A stretch of DNA of 6,693 nucleotides from an uncultured Collinsella sp. (lineage in GTDB: Bacteria; Actinomycetota; Coriobacteriia; Coriobacteriales; Coriobacteriaceae). The translations under genes were made by a program, and so were the position numbers. Location: the NCBI GenBank assembly GCA_900764415.1, contig CAAFOA010000025.1, positions 1 through 6,693 on the forward strand, given 5' to 3'. The notes beneath the pieces were generated by a model, which worked only from the letters and a program-made list of their open reading frames with translations, had not been told where the DNA came from and made no database searches. Shown piece after piece: positions 5,954 to 6,693 of the stretch; the stretch's first letter is position 1, and each line of letters starts with the position of its first letter.

Positions 5954-6421
5954 ATGAACAGTGCAAGCGCCAAGCGCATCGACATCATCTCGGACACCCA
6001 CGGCTATCTTTCGCCTGCGCTCCTAGACGAGCTTAAGGGTGCGGATCTGATTATCCACGCCGGTGACCTTACGTCGGAGATGGACTACGAGCACCTGCGC
6101 ACCATCGCCCCCGTGCGAGCGGTGCTGGGCAATAACGACTACTATCGCGACTACGGCCCCGATGTGGACCGCTTGGCGCTCTTTACCTACGAAGGCCTCA
6201 AGTTTGCCGTAGCCCACTACCGCGAAGACCTCCCGGTTGGATCCGTAGACGTAGCCATCAACGGCCACACCCACGTAACCAAAGAAGCCCAAGTGGGTCG
6301 CTGCTTGGTCCTCAACCCAGGCAGCGCCAGCTACCCCAGAGGCACCCGAGGTCCCACCATGGCCAGAATGCTCGTCAAGGACGGCAAGATTCTGAGCACC
6401 AAATTTATTGACCTAGAGTAG
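5954..6421 (+). CDS. metallophosphoesterase, YfcE/MJ0936-type phosphodiesterase
   Basis: This is a small calcineurin-like metallophosphoesterase of 155 residues, slightly short for the YfcE/MJ0936 family (about 165-185). Metal-binding motifs appear in order: SDTHG (13-17; Asp14, His16), HAGD (35-38; Asp38), LGNND (58-62; Asn60), His88 in VAHYRED, and NGHTH (103-107; His105, His107), followed by the family motif LNPGS (120-124). Family members hydrolyse phosphodiesters in vitro with divalent metals; the physiological substrate is unknown. The usual THGH segment is altered to AHYR, and the stretch from there to GHTH is shorter than normal. GGAAGGG at 5942-5948, 5 bases upstream, supports the ATG at 5954 over the in-frame TTG at 5915. 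Only 37 bases separate it from the preceding terminator, so its promoter is unclear. The C-terminal third uses AGA, CGA and GTA codons more often than neighbouring genes. Confidence 0.9.
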   Translation: MNSASAKRIDIISDTHGYLSPALLDELKGADLIIHAGDLTSEMDYEHLRTIAPVRAVLGNNDYYRDYGPDVDRLALFTYEGLKFAVAHYREDLPVGSVDVAINGHTHVTKEAQVGRCLVLNPGSASYPRGTRGPTMARMLVKDGKILSTKFIDLE

Positions 6422-6428
6422 GTGCAAC

Positions 6429-6466
6429 AAAAACGGGGGATGCAGATCGCATCTCCCGTTTTTCTT
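6429..6466 (+). terminator. strong intrinsic terminator after the phosphoesterase gene, probably bidirectional
   Basis: Bases 6429-6443 (AAAAACGGGGGATGC) pair with 6449-6463 (GCATCTCCCGTTTTT) over 15 consecutive pairs, with one G-T, around a 5-base loop (AGATC). T-rich sequence continues to 6467. The A run on the left arm gives a T run on the opposite strand, so it could also stop transcription entering from the right. It begins 8 bases after the stop codon. Confidence 0.92.
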
Positions 6467-6606
6467 TGAGCCAAAGGCCGAAGTTCAACAACAATCTTAG
6501 ACAACCCCGCCGAGGAGAACGGGGACCTCGAGCCGCGGAAGCGGCGAGTAACAAAGTCTTTGAAGCAAGTGGCGGCAGGGAGGGTCTCCGGGGCCGGCTG
6601 GCGCGG
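6467..6606. other. intergenic GC-rich segment with several short hairpins, no credible gene
   Basis: No reading frame here resembles a protein or carries a ribosome binding site. Inverted repeats are frequent. CTCG (6527-6530) and CCGC (6533-6536) pair with GCGG (6541-6544) and CGAG (6545-6548) around a GGAA tetraloop. CCCCG (6505-6509) pairs with CGGGG (6520-6524). Alternatively CGGGGACCT (6520-6528) pairs with GGGTCTCCG (6582-6590). CAAAG and CTTTG face each other at 6552-6562. Together with the hairpin that follows, this could be part of a structured RNA or a dispersed non-coding repeat, but the folds compete and none is proven. Confidence 0.3.
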
Positions 6607-6693
6607 GTTGAGTTTGTCGCGAGTTCCGCACGCAAAGGAAAGCACTTAATGTGCTTTCCGTCTTGCGCAGGACTGTAGAGCAGCAAACTCAAC
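6607..6693. repeat. 87-base imperfect inverted repeat ending at the window edge
   Basis: GTTGAGTTTG (6607-6616) is the exact reverse complement of CAAACTCAAC (6684-6693), the last ten bases of the window. Inside, AGTTC (6622-6626) pairs with GGACT (6670-6674) with one G-T pair, CGCAA (6631-6635) pairs with TTGCG (6663-6667), and GGAAAGCAC (6637-6645) pairs with GTGCTTTCC (6651-6659) around the loop TTAAT. That gives 29 pairs in one nested axis. There is no T tract after it within the window, so it is not a plain terminator. It may be a palindromic dispersed repeat, a small non-autonomous element or a structured RNA. The arms may extend beyond the window. Confidence 0.6.

Noticed and set aside
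3763..5997. A 744-codon open frame on the minus strand across kinase, regulator and the start of the phosphoesterase gene
   Set aside because: It is antisense to two firmly identified genes, and its translation is rich in His, Arg, Gly and Asp with no domain. Long antisense frames are expected from GC-biased third positions.
6331..6692. Two overlapping minus-strand frames and one plus-strand frame in the 3' tail (104, 95 and 70 codons)
   Set aside because: They run across the terminator and inverted repeats, have no ribosome binding site, and their translations look random.
6651..6693. tRNA or CRISPR repeat at the window end
   Set aside because: No cloverleaf, anticodon arm or CCA-type end can be drawn, and no regularly spaced direct repeats are present.

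Overview
The window looks like one complete short contig from a high-GC Gram-positive gut bacterium. The closest match from memory is a Collinsella-type member of the Coriobacteriia. The grounds are strong GC preference at third codon positions, clear Shine-Dalgarno sequences, and the gene set itself: a phospholipase C-fold protein, a UMF1 transporter and a LytS/LytTR pair. I could not run a taxonomic search, so the assignment is inference. All six credible genes lie on the + strand.

Bases 1-59 are not genomic. They are an Illumina Nextera adapter (P7 tail, i7 index, read-2 primer and transposon mosaic end) left on the contig, and native sequence begins at base 60. After this come a zinc-dependent phospholipase C-family protein (64-1008) and an Atg22/UMF1-type major facilitator transporter (1110-2360). 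A GC-rich hairpin with a T tract (2485-2520) then sits directly in front of the ribosome binding site of the next gene.

The core of the window is a three-gene set (2543-5859). It holds a GT-A-type glycosyltransferase, a membrane-bound LytS/YpdA-class histidine kinase whose start codon overlaps the glycosyltransferase stop (ATGA), and, 72 bases downstream, a LytTR response regulator. The kinase and regulator are an obvious two-component pair: a signal reaching the two-helix/GAF sensor would phosphorylate Asp54 of the regulator, which then binds DNA through its LytTR domain. Coupling of the kinase to a glycosyltransferase suggests a link to the cell envelope or surface glycans, but no target gene is visible here. 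A terminator closes the set (5867-5916).

A small YfcE-type metallophosphoesterase (5954-6421) follows, closed by a near-perfect 15-bp terminator hairpin. The last ~230 bases carry no credible gene but are rich in inverted repeats. The final 87 bases form a long imperfect hairpin whose right arm ends on the last base of the window, which suggests that the contig broke in or at a dispersed repeat or structured element. I found no CRISPR array, transposase, tRNA, rRNA or phage gene, and no clear new defence or mobile system. The items most worth following up are the glycosyltransferase/kinase coupling, the hairpin in the glycosyltransferase leader and the structured 3' tail.
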